Source: Actinomadura roseirufa (GTDB taxonomy: Bacteria > Actinomycetota > Actinomycetes > Streptosporangiales > Streptosporangiaceae). Taken from it: a stretch of 64,000 bases of DNA. Of this stretch, positions 17,826 to 26,368 are shown in pieces. The DNA lies in the NCBI RefSeq assembly GCF_900659635.1, contig NZ_CAACVB010000001.1, positions 1-64,000 on the forward strand, written 5' to 3'. Position 1 is the stretch's first letter. Every line of letters starts with the position of its first letter. The translations under genes and the position numbers were made by a program. The notes below the pieces were generated by a model that saw nothing but the letters and a program-made list of their open reading frames with translations, did no database searches and was not told where the DNA came from.

Positions 17826-17875
17826 GGAGAACCGGAGCGGGCCACCGGGATCGCACGGAGACCCGCCCCGGCTCC
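17826..17875 (-). promoter_or_regulatory. Stem-loop between precursor and maturase genes
   Basis: Thirteen base pairs in three blocks (GGAG/CTCC, CCGG/CCGG, GCGGG/CCCGC) with one bulge and one mismatch close a loop of 20 nt. It lies in the 173-bp gap after the precursor stop. RiPP operons often carry an attenuator here so that precursor is made in excess over enzymes. Confidence 0.45.
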
Positions 17876-17953
17876 CTAGGCCCTGAGAATCACATGCACG
17901 ACGGGATCACCGGGTGCACGAGGCCATTTCAGGATGTTTCCCGGAAGGGAACA

Positions 17954-18220
17954 TCACTCGTCGTCCCACTGCCACTCGCTGTCACTGTCCGCGTCGGGAA
18001 CGGTGTTGGTGCTCGAGTGGCCCGTGTCGGTGCCGGTGTGGGTTTGGGTGGACATGCCGACCGTCTTGAAGGCTTCGGTCGGCTCGGGGTCCATGAGGTA
18101 GTCGACGAGCCGGTCGAGCTGCTGCTTCGCGTCCCTGTCCGCCAGGACGTCCAGGGTGCCGTGGATGGGCTCCACTTCGCTCAGCAGATGGCCGGCCATG
18201 ACCTGCGGTGCGGTTTCCAT
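17954..18220 (-). CDS. Candidate RiPP precursor peptide, Thr- and Asp/Glu-rich tail
   Basis: Predicted 88-aa precursor of the thioamide/omega-ester peptide. The first 55 residues form an amphipathic, leader-like helix region (VLADRDAKQQLDRLVDYL). The tail starts near residue 56 and splits into a Thr/Ser half (TQTHTGTDTGHSSTNTV: seven Thr, two Ser) and an acidic half (DADSDSEWQWDDE: seven Asp/Glu, two Trp). This is the donor/acceptor composition that graspetide ligases crosslink. The gene lies between the sulfur-carrier and ATP-grasp genes. The start ATG at 18220 has only a weak purine stretch; residue 8 is another possible start. I see no PFxLR-type recognition motif known from microviridin leaders, so recognition must differ. 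Which bonds become thioamides cannot be told. Confidence 0.75.
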   Translation of the reverse strand: METAPQVMAGHLLSEVEPIHGTLDVLADRDAKQQLDRLVDYLMDPEPTEAFKTVGMSTQTHTGTDTGHSSTNTVPDADSDSEWQWDDE

Positions 18221-18301
18221 TCAGGACTCTTTCTGTAGTTGAACTCTTGGGTCGAGTCTCGCCTTCTGAGCTTTTCGTTAGGCAACTCCCTTCGTCGCGC
18301 T

Positions 18302-18580
18302 TCAGCCGCCGGCGACGGCAGCCGTGATCATTACTGTGCTACCGGGCGCAACGGCCGAATCCCCCGGACCCAGGTTGCGTACGTCCTCATCACCGACGTA
18401 GACACGGACGAAAGGCAAGGGCTGGAAATCCTCATTGACGACGCGCCCGGCGAGGAGCGGAAACGCGTCCTGCATGTTCTCCAGTACCTGACGTACCGTT
18501 CCTCCCTGCACAGAAAAATGTCGGACGCCTCCGGTGAACTGCGCCAAAGACGACGGCAGAGCGATATGAACGTCACCCAC
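18302..18580 (-). CDS. MoaD/ThiS-like sulfur-carrier protein
   Basis: Ubiquitin-fold sulfur carrier, 92 aa. The sequence has the MoaD/ThiS pattern: VRHFSVQGGTVRQVLENM near residues 19-36, LLAGRVVNEDFQPLPFVRVYVGDEDVRNLG in the centre, and a C-terminus ending ITAAVAGG. The Gly-Gly end is what is adenylated and thiocarboxylated in this family. The GTG start has GAGGTGAT 5 bases upstream. Its position between the YcaO and precursor genes argues that it supplies sulfide for thioamide formation rather than molybdopterin or thiamine synthesis. No E1 (ThiF/MoeB) enzyme lies next to it; a housekeeping E1 or the ThiF-like protein at 55.7 kb would be needed. Confidence 0.85.
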   Translation of the reverse strand: MGDVHIALPSSLAQFTGGVRHFSVQGGTVRQVLENMQDAFPLLAGRVVNEDFQPLPFVRVYVGDEDVRNLGPGDSAVAPGSTVMITAAVAGG

Positions 18581-18633
18581 GGGATCACCTCGGACGGTTA
18601 CAGAGCGGATGTGGCTGAAAATCCCGGCGCGGC

Positions 18634-19797
18634 TCAGGCGAGCGTCGCGGACGGCATGGCCCTCGGAATGCTGTTCCCACCTCTACCGGGGTAGTCGAGA
18701 CCGGGGCAGACCACCCTGACCACCGAGAGGACTTCAGGCCGGGTGGACATGTCGGCGACCACCGGTGGCATCCCGGTCAGTCTTTCGACCCTGTCCGCGA
18801 CTTCCTGAAGCTCTTTACCGAGATCATCGTGGGCGGCACCGTACCCCTCGGTCACGTCCGCGAGAGGCCGGCCTGAGACCGCGGACAACAAGGGATCGGC
18901 TACATGGGGCGGCTGGTAGTCGGACGGCAGATTGTCGCGAGTGGTGCATATCCTTGTGAGTCGTGTCTGGACCGCCTCGGTTATCGCACGGCTCATGGCG
19001 ACGGTGACGTCCATGTGGGCACCGGACCCCGCCGCGACGAGCGGGTAGAGAGGGGACCAGATGAACGCCACGAACACGGGAATCGAGAGATCGTTGCGGA
19101 TCATGGCCACCTCGCACTGCGTGCCCGCGTCGGCCAGCCGGTCGAGCAGCGACACGAGGTGGTCGTCGTCGACCGTGGACAGGTCGACCTGCACGCGGGA
19201 GTCCGGGCGGGAAGAGCTGAGGCCGGCCAGCGCGTGGCGTTCGATCACCTCGTAGATGCCGTGCAGGCATGCCTCAGCGAAGGAGTTGCCCGACGCGAGG
19301 CCATTGGACGTGGTCCTGAACACACGAGGTTCCCACAGGGTGCCGCCGACCGATGACAGACGCAGCAACTGGACGGGAAGTGGCACCGGATCCCCACCGG
19401 CCACCGTGCGTCCGCGCGTCCAGCTGAGCCGGACGCGTTCGAGCGGCTGGTTCAGCGGCGGAACGTTGAGCGCCCGGATCGGATAGGGCAGGTCGAGGTC
19501 GTGCGCGGTCGCTTCGAACTGGGGACATTCGAAGTTCTCCGCATGCCACATCTCGATCGATTCCATCGCCGCGGATATCCGGGCCAGGAGCGGGGTGGCG
19601 CCCTTGCCCTGGGAGGTGCCGTATGTCTCCGACAGGGGGCGCACCGCGACCATCACGGGGATGCCGATGTGGTCCAGGTGGGTCACGTCCGCGACACGGG
19701 TGATGCCGAAGTCCCCCAGCAGCGGCTCGATGCGCGACCACGTCGCTTCGGCCGATGCGGCGCGATGCGTTCCCCGAAGTACGATTTTCCTTGTCAT
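18634..19797 (-). CDS. YcaO-domain enzyme, predicted peptide thioamide synthase
   Basis: ATP-dependent YcaO cyclodehydratase-family protein, 387 aa, expected to phosphorylate a backbone amide oxygen and replace it with sulfur. ATP-site features: GTSQGKGATPLLARISAAM with following ESIE (about residues 70-95), and the SxAExxExxER motif in NSFAEACLHGIYEVIERHA (about 180). The C-terminus (PRAMPSATLA) lacks the proline-rich PxPxP tail usual in azoline-forming YcaO proteins, in line with a TfuA-partnered thioamidase. The start ATG overlaps the TfuA stop by 4 bases (ATGA), so the two are translationally coupled and probably act as a complex, as in methanogen McrA thioamidation and thioviridamide synthesis. 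Confidence 0.9.
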   Translation of the reverse strand: MTRKIVLRGTHRAASAEATWSRIEPLLGDFGITRVADVTHLDHIGIPVMVAVRPLSETYGTSQGKGATPLLARISAAMESIEMWHAENFECPQFEATAHDLDLPYPIRALNVPPLNQPLERVRLSWTRGRTVAGGDPVPLPVQLLRLSSVGGTLWEPRVFRTTSNGLASGNSFAEACLHGIYEVIERHALAGLSSSRPDSRVQVDLSTVDDDHLVSLLDRLADAGTQCEVAMIRNDLSIPVFVAFIWSPLYPLVAAGSGAHMDVTVAMSRAITEAVQTRLTRICTTRDNLPSDYQPPHVADPLLSAVSGRPLADVTEGYGAAHDDLGKELQEVADRVERLTGMPPVVADMSTRPEVLSVVRVVCPGLDYPGRGGNSIPRAMPSATLA

Positions 19798-21107
19798 GCC
19801 GATTCCGCTCGTAGGTGTCTCTGCTCCCTTATGGCTCCGACGATGAACGGCTGAAGCATCCGGACCGCCGTCTTGATGTTGGGAATACCGCGGCTGCGGT
19901 ACTCGCGTGAGAGCTCCTCGGACGGAATCCTCCATATCTTGCACAGCAGAATCTTGCTGGCGTCCTCGGCGAGCACGGTAGAGATTTCCCCGCCCGCGGG
20001 GCCGGTGTTCCGGCTGCTGAATTCCTGCGTCTGCCGAAGATGTCGGGCAACGGCTTCGACGTCCGACGGCTCCTCCGCACTCAGCAGGAGCTCCACCTCG
20101 AACGGATCGCTCAGGTCGGGCATCGGGCAAAGGAAGTCGTAGAGCCAGTCCTTCTTCGCCTGCACCGCCTGGAGCGGGAATTCGTGCACGCCGATTTTCT
20201 TGGAAAGGGAGTCCTCCAGGCCGTGCCCGGGCCTTCCGGTCAAACCCGGGTGGTCACGCCTGTAGGTCTCCTCCAGATAGCGTTCCCAGACACGTGCGTA
20301 ATGGGGGTTGAAGATCTGCTGGTACGCGAGACGCCGACCCAGCGGAGGAGTCCCGGTAAGACCAGCGAAATGGTTGCCCCATGTGCGAAGGAACATGGTC
20401 TTCCAGTCGGCGCCCTCCGCCCCCGTCACCCGTCCGACGGCCCCGGCGGCGACGAGGTGGCGTGCCGCGTCGACGGCGGAGAGGCAGTCCCTGCGCTTCT
20501 GGTCGAAGACGAGCGGATCGTCGGCCACCTGCCGCTCGTACCAATCCGCCAGATCAGGCCAGCCGGCCCGGCGCATGATGTGGAGGACACGTTGCTGTGT
20601 GCGTGAGGGGTAGTACTCGGAGCGAAGCGCGGAGATGACCTCGTCCACGTCACGCTCTCGCAGAACTCCCACCGCGCTTGCGGCCTTTGCCGCCGTGTAG
20701 AGGTTCACGAGAGGAACGCTGAGGGTCGAGTACGGCGCTTCGTCTTCGTGGGCCACCGCGACCGCGTCGTCACCGTCGAACACCCCGGCACGGTAGAGCT
20801 CGTAGACGACCCCGAGGCCCCGCATTCCGAAGGCGTCCAGTTCCAGAGCCCGTAGGGCGCCGATGCTCGCCGCGCCGATCACGGACACTCCCCGGTCCAG
20901 CGCGTGCAGGTATTCCTTGTGCCGCAGGCCCAGCCTGTGATGGTAGAAACCGTCGACGACGACCGCCGCGTCTCCGGACCTTATTTCCGAGGAGAAGAAG
21001 TCCCCATGAGACGCAGGCGGATGCATCACCACGTCTGGGAACCGCTGGAGTATCTCACTCGCCGGACACGTTGGTCCGACGTAGACGTGAACCCTTCCCT
21101 CTGTCAC
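19794..21107 (-). CDS. TfuA-like protein, YcaO partner
   Basis: TfuA-domain protein of 437 aa. The TfuA core covers about the first 210 residues: HVYVGPTCPASEI at the start, AAVVVDGFYHHRLGLRHKE, VIGAASIGALRALELDAFGM (the family signature, near residue 78), and GVFDGDDAVAVAHEDEAPY (near 109). A further 220 residues of mostly helical sequence follow; I do not recognise this extension. TfuA proteins pair with YcaO in thioamide biosynthesis and are thought to deliver or release sulfide, possibly from a ThiS-type carrier such as the one encoded two genes downstream. The start is GTG with GGGAG just upstream. It is first in the RiPP operon. Confidence 0.88.
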   Translation of the reverse strand: MTEGRVHVYVGPTCPASEILQRFPDVVMHPPASHGDFFSSEIRSGDAAVVVDGFYHHRLGLRHKEYLHALDRGVSVIGAASIGALRALELDAFGMRGLGVVYELYRAGVFDGDDAVAVAHEDEAPYSTLSVPLVNLYTAAKAASAVGVLRERDVDEVISALRSEYYPSRTQQRVLHIMRRAGWPDLADWYERQVADDPLVFDQKRRDCLSAVDAARHLVAAGAVGRVTGAEGADWKTMFLRTWGNHFAGLTGTPPLGRRLAYQQIFNPHYARVWERYLEETYRRDHPGLTGRPGHGLEDSLSKKIGVHEFPLQAVQAKKDWLYDFLCPMPDLSDPFEVELLLSAEEPSDVEAVARHLRQTQEFSSRNTGPAGGEISTVLAEDASKILLCKIWRIPSEELSREYRSRGIPNIKTAVRMLQPFIVGAIREQRHLRAESA

Positions 21108-21432
21108 CGGTCTCCCTCTCCCAGAATTGCACAGGACACCAGACCGCCGTCATTCGCGATCGGCTGTTTCGAGATACGGAGCAACGTCCCTTAGAAGGAA
21201 CTCTAGGGGAGATGAAAAGATATTTCCTGATCAAAATTGCGCAGTCCGTGACGGATGTTGCGAGGAACTTCGGGCCCGAGAACCGGTTGGGCCTCAATGA
21301 CCTGCGTGCGCACACCACGCCATTGCAACCGGCTCGCGGGGCATGGGAATGAATTGGGCCTGGAGGATCTGAGAACGGACGTCCCGTGGTCATGGCGCGG
21401 GTGCCCTGGGGCAGGCGGGCTGCTACGGGGCC
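21108..21432. other. Upstream region of the RiPP operon
   Basis: 325 bp between the A-T didomain stop and TfuA, all transcribed leftward. It is more AT-rich than its surroundings around 21200-21260 and is the likely place for the operon promoter, though read-through from the A-T gene is equally possible. No clear hairpin terminator is seen between the two, which would favour one transcript. Short open frames on both strands look non-coding. Confidence 0.4.
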
Positions 21433-23268
21433 TCAGGGCGTTCCCACCGTTGCCTGTGGTCTCAACATGTCGACCCGCTCGGCCAGCTGGTCCAGTCGTG
21501 GGCACTCGTAGAAGGCGCTCAGCGGGACCCGGACGCCGAAGCCGGCCAGGACGGCGTCGCGGACCCGAGGCACGGTCAGGGAATCGCCGCCGAGCGCGAA
21601 GAAGTCCGCCTCGCGACCCGGCGGCCGCACCGAAAGGATCTGCGACCAGATGAGGGCCAGTCGCCTCTCGGTCGCACTGCCGGCGGCGGCATCGGCTCCG
21701 CCGGAAGCCCCGGCGCCGGGAGCCCCGGCGTCGGACTCCACGGCGGGCAGACGCCTCCGATCGATCTTTCCGAACGTGGTCAGCGGCATCTCGTCGAGCA
21801 CGACGAAACGCGCCGGAACCATGTTCCGCGGCAGCCGTCGCGCGAGCGCCGCCTTGATCTGCTCCGGCGACATCGCGGCACCGGCGCCGCGTTGGAGATA
21901 GGCCACCAGTTGCGATCGTCCCTCGTCGATCTCTCTCGGCACGACCGCGGCGTTGACGATGTCCGCGACGTCCAGCAAGGCGGCTTCGATCTCGCCCAGC
22001 TCCACCCGCACGCCGTGCAGCTGGATCTGATGGTCGACCCGCCGGTGGAAGACCAGCTCGCCGTTGGGCAGCAGGCCGGCCAGATCGCCCGTCCGGTATA
22101 TCCGGACCCCGGGTTCGCCGCACGGATCGGGGAAGAAGGCGGCGTCGGTCAACTCGGGCTCGTTCAGGTAGCCGGGTGTCAGGAACCGGCTGCGCACCCA
22201 CACCTCGCCGAGCTCGCCATCGGTCACATCGTCGCCGTCGGCGGTGCGCAACACCACCTCGCGTCCCGGCAGGGGACGCCCGACCGGCACCGCGGGCGAG
22301 TGCTCGTCCTCCGGGGTGACCAGGTGGAAGGTGGCCGCGATGTTCTCGGTCTGGCCGTACATGTTGTAGATATCGGCCCGCGGGAAGGCGGCGCGCATCT
22401 TGGCGACCAGCGCCGGCCGCAGTTCCTCGCCGGAGACGGTGAGCGCGCGCACCTTGTCGAGCACGGCCGTTCCGGTGCCGTCCGCGGCGTCTATGAGCGC
22501 GCGGTAGAGGCTGGGCGCGGTCACCATGTGGGTCACGTCGTGGCGGAGGATCCATTCCACCACCGCGCGTACGTCCGACTTGACCTCTGGCGGTGGCATC
22601 ACCAGGGTCGCGCCGCTGCGCATCGTGGAAAAGATCTCCACGGAGGCCGCGTCGTAGGTGAACTGCGCCCACTGGAACTGCCTCGCGTCCGGCGACAGGC
22701 CGACCTGGCCGGCGTACCACTCGGTGAACTGGTCGATGCCGCTCCGTGTCAGGACGATCCCTTTGGGCGTCCCTGTCGAGCCGGAGGTGTACACCACGGT
22801 CGCGGTGTCCGCCGGCAGCGTCGCCTCGCCGCGGGCGCGGCTGACGCGTTCAACGAAGGCCGTCGAGTCGTCGCCGATCCGCAACTGCCCCAGGTTCAGC
22901 TGGGCCAGGTCGGCGACCAGCCGCCTGCCCCCCTGACCGCTGTCGGTCATCAGGTACCTGGCGCCGCAGCCGCGGGCCACGTTCTGGTTCCTCGCGGCCG
23001 GCTGGCCGCCGTCCAGCCACACGAAGGCCGCGCCGACCTCCAGCGTGGCGAGGATCGCGGCCACCGCGTCGGGCCCGTACTCGACGCCTATCGCGACGGC
23101 CTCGTACGGACGCAGGCCGAGGCAGCCCAGCACTTCGGAGTACCGGGTCACGCGGCGGCGCAGGTCGCCGTAGGTGCGCACGCCATCGGCCGCGATGATC
23201 GCCGGCCGGGGGTCGTCCTCGCGGACCCCGCGCAGGGGGGCCAGTAGAGGGATGGTGTTCGGGTGCAC
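21433..23268 (-). CDS. NRPS adenylation-thiolation didomain
   Basis: Stand-alone NRPS loading module, 611 aa, that activates an amino acid as its adenylate and loads it on a carrier arm. The A domain spans about residues 15-515: A3 VVYTSGSTGTPKG (about 158-170), A4/A5 region FTYDAASVEIF and NMYGQTENI, A7 YRTGDL, A8 VDHQIQLHGVRVELGEIE and the A10 lysine in TTFGKIDRR. After an Ala/Gly linker the T domain carries FALGGDSLTV with the phosphopantetheine Ser near 562. There is no condensation or thioesterase domain. Start GTG is one base after the upstream thioesterase stop, so the pair is co-translated. The amino acid cannot be assigned reliably by eye. Confidence 0.9.
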   Translation of the reverse strand: MHPNTIPLLAPLRGVREDDPRPAIIAADGVRTYGDLRRRVTRYSEVLGCLGLRPYEAVAIGVEYGPDAVAAILATLEVGAAFVWLDGGQPAARNQNVARGCGARYLMTDSGQGGRRLVADLAQLNLGQLRIGDDSTAFVERVSRARGEATLPADTATVVYTSGSTGTPKGIVLTRSGIDQFTEWYAGQVGLSPDARQFQWAQFTYDAASVEIFSTMRSGATLVMPPPEVKSDVRAVVEWILRHDVTHMVTAPSLYRALIDAADGTGTAVLDKVRALTVSGEELRPALVAKMRAAFPRADIYNMYGQTENIAATFHLVTPEDEHSPAVPVGRPLPGREVVLRTADGDDVTDGELGEVWVRSRFLTPGYLNEPELTDAAFFPDPCGEPGVRIYRTGDLAGLLPNGELVFHRRVDHQIQLHGVRVELGEIEAALLDVADIVNAAVVPREIDEGRSQLVAYLQRGAGAAMSPEQIKAALARRLPRNMVPARFVVLDEMPLTTFGKIDRRRLPAVESDAGAPGAGASGGADAAAGSATERRLALIWSQILSVRPPGREADFFALGGDSLTVPRVRDAVLAGFGVRVPLSAFYECPRLDQLAERVDMLRPQATVGTP

Positions 23269-23269
23269 G

Positions 23270-24067
23270 TTATCGCCCTTCAGTCTGACGGGCCGGATGG
23301 TCGTACCGGCACCGCGCCATGTCCGATCGAAGGAGTTCGGTGATGATGTCGCTCAGGCCGGCCGGGTACGCCGAGGCGATCAGATGCGGCGCCGGCAACT
23401 CGTCCAAGGTGAAGACCGACTCCGTGTACCGCCGCCACTGCGACGTTTCCGCCGCGCTGACCTGGCTGTCACCGGCACCCACCATCGCGTGCACCGGGCA
23501 CCTGAGCGCGGGCCGCTCGGACTGCGGAAGCTGGCGCAACAGCTCGATGTCGGCCCGGACGGCGTCGAGCACGATGTCGCGGAGCTCGTCGCATTCGAGG
23601 ATTTCCCGCGCGCCGTCGTCGGTACGAAGCAGCAGATCGGTCACCAGCTCATGGGAGACCGCGGGTAGTGGCAAGAACAGATGCGGTGGCCGGGCCGACA
23701 ACAGCATCAATGCCAGTGCGGGCCGGTCTGGTTCGAGTTGCCTCGCGACCTCGGTCGCGAGCAGGGCGCCGAAGCTCTGTCCCAGCAGCACGATGGGCAC
23801 GTCCGATCCGGCGGCCGCCCGGATAGCGTCCGCTATTTGAACGACCAGCGTCGGCAGGCCGGTCGGCGCCGGCTCGCGGTAGCGGACGAACCGGCCGGGC
23901 AGCTGAACCGCCCACAACTCGGCGTCCGGCGGAAGTGCGGTGGCTAAAGCGGAGAAGGAAGCCGCCGAACCGCCCGCGTGCGCGAAGCACACCAGCCGGT
24001 ACCGCGGCGCCGACCTCGGACGAGGTATCCAGAACCACGGGCCGCTCGCGTCGGGGGGCGTGAACAT
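23270..24067 (-). CDS. Type II thioesterase
   Basis: External editing thioesterase of the GrsT/RifR family, 265 aa, which removes wrong acyl groups from carrier domains. The alpha/beta-hydrolase features are RLVCFAHAGGSAASFSAL at the start, the nucleophile elbow LLGQSFGALLATE, and the catalytic His in LPAPHLIAS near the C-terminus, with Asp in the GAGDSQVS loop. I chose the ATG at 24067 because GGGAG lies 6 bases upstream; earlier starts at 24073 and 24094 are possible. The next gene (A-T didomain) starts one base after its stop. It faces away from FAAL across a 261-bp divergent promoter region. Confidence 0.88.
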   Translation of the reverse strand: MFTPPDASGPWFWIPRPRSAPRYRLVCFAHAGGSAASFSALATALPPDAELWAVQLPGRFVRYREPAPTGLPTLVVQIADAIRAAAGSDVPIVLLGQSFGALLATEVARQLEPDRPALALMLLSARPPHLFLPLPAVSHELVTDLLLRTDDGAREILECDELRDIVLDAVRADIELLRQLPQSERPALRCPVHAMVGAGDSQVSAAETSQWRRYTESVFTLDELPAPHLIASAYPAGLSDIITELLRSDMARCRYDHPARQTEGR

Positions 24068-24328
24068 GCGCATCTCCCGGAATTGGCCGACCACCGTCCA
24101 TCGGAACCGATGAAAACGGGGAAAGTGGCCCCATAATCACGCCGGTCCCCGCGACGGTCAAGCGAACTGGCGGATCGTGCCACCGGTGGTTGTCATTTCG
24201 TCTATTGGCGCCGATACGAAAGGCGCGCTCCCGTTCGTCGTTGGTCGCAGAGCGTTGACGATCCGCGACCCGCGTTCATAGCTTTGATTCGCACGGGTGT
24301 CCGGCCGAGTGAGGAGAAGTTTCCGGAG
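24068..24328. promoter_or_regulatory. Divergent promoter region between thioesterase and FAAL genes
   Basis: Serves both the leftward thioesterase/A-T unit and the rightward FAAL-PKS operon. On the plus strand TTGACG (24255-24260) is followed 16 bases later by CATAGC, a plausible sigma-A-type promoter about 50 bp before the FAAL start. The leftward promoter is not evident. Confidence 0.4.
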
Positions 24329-26365
24329 ATGAGTCACATCAATAAATCCGAGTGGGCCGCGGAAACGCTGGTCGACCTCCTGCGAAGGCGTTCAGCCGAT
24401 TCTCCGGACGACCTGCTCTGCGCATTCCTGTCCGGCGGCGTGGAGGTCGCGGAGCAGGCGAGCTGCGCGGACCTCGACCGCTCGGCTCGGGCGTGCGCCG
24501 TGCACCTCGAGCGGCGAGGTCTCACCGGGAGCAATATCGTCCTCGCCTACCCGTACGGCCTTGATTTCGTCAATGCCTTCGCCGGATGCCTGTACGCGGG
24601 CGTCGCCGCCGCGCCGGTGAAGATGCCGCAGGCTCAACACGACCTCGAGCGGGTCCGTCGCATCGCCGACGCGGCCGGGACACGGGTCGTGCTGACCACG
24701 GGACCGGCGCTTCGAGAACTGCGCGGCCGCTTTCCCGACGCGGAGGAACTGCGAGACCTGATTCTGGTCGAAACGGACGATATCGCGCTCGAACTGGCCG
24801 ACGAATGGATTCCCCCGGACCTCGACGCGGGGCACACCGCGCTACTCCAGTTCACTTCCGGTTCGACCGGGCACCCGAAAGGTGTCATGGTCTCCCATCG
24901 CAACCTCATCACAGAGGCCGAACTCATCGACCGGACCTGGCCCATGCACGACGACGGGGTGGTGGCCTCCTGGGCCCCGTTCCATCACGACCTCGGTCTG
25001 GTGTACAGCGTCATTCTCCCGTGGGTTCTCGGGGTTCCGGCTTATCTGCTGTCACCGGCGTTGTTCGTCAGACGTCCTCGGCGGTTACTGGAGGCCATCT
25101 CCCGGTTCAGGGCCACGCACACGTGCGGTCCCAACTTCGGCTTCGAACTGTGCCTGCGCGACACGGCGCCCGGCCTGGACCGGCTGGATCTGTCCGGTCT
25201 GCGGGTGGCCCTCAACGGCGCCGAAGTGGTGCGTGAGCACACAGTGCGGCGTTTCGCCGAAAAATTCAAGCCCGCCGGTTTCGATCCGAGAGCGATGTGC
25301 GCGGCCTACGGAATGGCCGAGTCGACCCTCGCGGTCTGCGGCTCGCGGGACGACGAACACCCCAAGGCCCGGTGGCTGTCCGCGACGGCACTGCGCAACG
25401 GTGAAGTGGTCCCGGTCGGTCAGGACGGTCCCGACGCCGTACCGATCATGAGCTGCGGGTCGCCGATGGCGGGCGTCGACGTCCGAGTGGTCGATCCGGC
25501 GACCATGCGCGAGCTGGCCGACGACGAGATCGGTGAACTCTGGGTGAGGGGCCCGTGCGTCGCGCTGGGCTATTGGAACCGGCCGGACGCCACTCGGGAG
25601 ACCTTCCAAGGGCGCATCGCCGGCCAGGAGGGCGACGGCGAGTTCCTCCGCACCGGCGACCTGGCGTTCCGGTACGACGGGGAGCTGTACGTCGCCGGTC
25701 GGCTGAAAGACCTCATCATCGTGGAGGGGCAGAACTATCACCCGGAGGACATCGAGTCCGTCGTCGAGGATTGCGATCCCTCGCTCTCCACCGTGTCGTG
25801 TGCCGCCTTCGCCGTCGACCGGGACGGCGCGGAGCAGGCGGCGGTGGTCGTCGAGATCAGCGCGGGCACTCTGGCCGCGTCCACGGCCGACCGGTTCGCC
25901 GAACGCGTCAGGGACGTGGTCTGGGACCGGCGCCGGTTGCCGGTCGCCGAGGTGGCGGTGGTCCGCAGGGGATCACTGGCCAAGACCTCGAGCGGCAAGA
26001 TCCAGCGCGCTGAGAACCGGCGCCTGCTGGAAACCGGTGCCCTCGACGGGCAGATCCTGGCTCACCTGCGCGGGAAACGGCAGGAACCCGTGTGGAGCGC
26101 ACCCGATGGGCGGCCGGTCACATCCGCGGGTCTGGTCCGGCCGATGGTGCGGCTGACGCTGTCCCGGATACTCGGCGTCCCCGCGGAACAGATCGCCGAC
26201 GACCGGCCGTTCGCGCACTACGGGCTGACCTCCGGGGACGCGATCCGGCTCGCCTCCGCAGTCGAGGCGGTCATGGGCCGGCCGATCGACGTCGCCCTGG
26301 TGTTCAACCACCCCACCGTCGAGGGGCTCACCCAGGCGCTGGGCCGTTCGGAAGAGACGGTGTAG
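24329..26365 (+). CDS. Fatty acyl-AMP ligase fused to an acyl carrier protein
   Basis: Activates a free fatty acid as acyl-AMP and loads it on its own carrier domain to start the assembly line; 678 aa. The AMP-binding domain has FTSGSTGHPKGVMVSHRN (about 175), SWAPFHHDLGLVY typical of FAALs, AAYGMAESTLAV, and GQNYHPEDIE, with the C-terminal lysine in KTSSGKIQR. The C-terminal carrier has HYGLTSGDAIRL with the phosphopantetheine Ser near 633. The start is the ATG at 24329 with GAGGAGAAG upstream. FAAL-ACP next to a KS-AT-ACP-aminotransferase protein is the loading arrangement of iturin, mycosubtilin and puwainaphycin pathways. Its stop is 3 bases before the PKS start. Confidence 0.92.
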   Translation: MSHINKSEWAAETLVDLLRRRSADSPDDLLCAFLSGGVEVAEQASCADLDRSARACAVHLERRGLTGSNIVLAYPYGLDFVNAFAGCLYAGVAAAPVKMPQAQHDLERVRRIADAAGTRVVLTTGPALRELRGRFPDAEELRDLILVETDDIALELADEWIPPDLDAGHTALLQFTSGSTGHPKGVMVSHRNLITEAELIDRTWPMHDDGVVASWAPFHHDLGLVYSVILPWVLGVPAYLLSPALFVRRPRRLLEAISRFRATHTCGPNFGFELCLRDTAPGLDRLDLSGLRVALNGAEVVREHTVRRFAEKFKPAGFDPRAMCAAYGMAESTLAVCGSRDDEHPKARWLSATALRNGEVVPVGQDGPDAVPIMSCGSPMAGVDVRVVDPATMRELADDEIGELWVRGPCVALGYWNRPDATRETFQGRIAGQEGDGEFLRTGDLAFRYDGELYVAGRLKDLIIVEGQNYHPEDIESVVEDCDPSLSTVSCAAFAVDRDGAEQAAVVVEISAGTLAASTADRFAERVRDVVWDRRRLPVAEVAVVRRGSLAKTSSGKIQRAENRRLLETGALDGQILAHLRGKRQEPVWSAPDGRPVTSAGLVRPMVRLTLSRILGVPAEQIADDRPFAHYGLTSGDAIRLASAVEAVMGRPIDVALVFNHPTVEGLTQALGRSEETV

Positions 26366-26368
26366 GCG

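Noticed and set aside
18302-18580. Housekeeping MoaD or ThiS
   Set aside because: No molybdopterin or thiamine genes are nearby, and it sits inside a TfuA-YcaO-precursor operon, so a pathway role is more likely. The fold itself cannot distinguish them.
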